The position numbers and the translations under genes are program-made. The notes under the pieces were generated by a model that was not told the origin of the DNA, ran no database searches, and worked only from the letters and a program-made list of their open reading frames with translations. A stretch of 5,987 bases of DNA from Helicobacteraceae bacterium (GTDB lineage Bacteria; Campylobacterota; Campylobacteria; Campylobacterales; SZUA-545). The DNA is taken from positions 1 to 5,987 of the forward strand of contig JAITEA010000138.1 of NCBI GenBank assembly GCA_031282285.1, given 5' to 3'. Position 1 is the stretch's first letter. Each line of letters begins with the position of its first letter. Below are positions 5,931 to 5,987 of this stretch, piece after piece.

Positions 5931-5987
5931 GCTAAACCTCCGGCAAACTTAAGATTTTATGAATATTACAATAAATACGCTTTTTGT
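5931..5987 (-). promoter_or_regulatory. AT-rich leader with probable operon promoter upstream of the DegT-like gene
   Basis: This stretch is markedly more AT-rich than the rest of the window and no open frame continues through it. On the minus strand it contains two -10-like hexamers, TAATAT (plus 5963-5968) and TAAAAT (plus 5954-5959). They would place transcription starts about 26 and 16 nt before the GTG. No good -35 box is visible, which would fit epsilonproteobacterial promoters, where the -35 element is often absent. The preceding gene, if close, lies outside the window. Confidence 0.35.
5937..5941 (-). promoter_or_regulatory. Strong ribosome binding site deciding the GTG start of the DegT-like gene
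   Basis: GGAGG on the minus strand, 6 nt before the GTG at 5930. It is the best match to the anti-Shine-Dalgarno sequence among the upstream regions inspected, and it supports a GTG start rather than an internal ATG. Confidence 0.75.

Noticed and set aside
5956..5975. Inverted repeat TTTAT-N10-ATAAA in the leader, possible operator or dif half-sites
   Set aside because: The arms are only 5 bp of pure A/T in an AT-rich stretch, which is expected by chance. There is no similarity to known dif consensus arms.

Overview
The window is a tightly packed, single-strand gene cluster. All eight coding regions lie on the minus strand, so transcription runs from the right edge to the left. Gene order and content (a DegT-like protein, LpxK, a YfgM-like protein, a BamB-like lipoprotein, a Xer recombinase, a type III pantothenate kinase and a short-form HisG) point to a Gram-negative bacterium. 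My best guess is a relatively GC-rich member of the Campylobacterota (Epsilonproteobacteria), but this rests on protein character and gene content, not on a search. There are no RNA genes, insertion sequences, CRISPR arrays or phage genes.

Layout in transcription order. At 5931-5987 there is a short AT-rich leader with a strong GGAGG site. A DegT/DnrJ/EryC1-fold protein (4815-5930) follows and has lost the residues that normally hold PLP. It overlaps lpxK (3922-4821, lipid A 4'-kinase) by 7 bp. After the only sizeable gap (42 bp) comes a one-TM periplasmic helical-repeat protein (3301-3879). It overlaps by GTGA with a beta-propeller-like lipoprotein gene (2312-3304), and the pair resembles the YfgM-BamB pair of other proteobacteria. 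The lipoprotein gene overlaps by ATGA with a complete tyrosine recombinase (1482-2315). Two bases later comes coaX (862-1479), then hisG (254-862) through a TGATG junction, and 11 bp later an unrecognised gene that runs off the left edge.

The spacing suggests one operon mixing envelope biogenesis (lipid A, outer-membrane assembly), chromosome resolution or DNA recombination, CoA synthesis and histidine synthesis. Such mixed operons are common in small streamlined genomes.

The points most worth a second look are the DegT-fold protein without its catalytic lysine, and a very strong excess of the palindrome CGATCG (about 30 copies by eye) that shapes synonymous codon choice and resembles the cyanobacterial HIP1 phenomenon. 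Others are the short-form HisG with no hisZ in view, the putative YfgM-BamB equivalent, and the substituted motif-1 aspartate in CoaX. I saw no obvious new defence or mobile system here.
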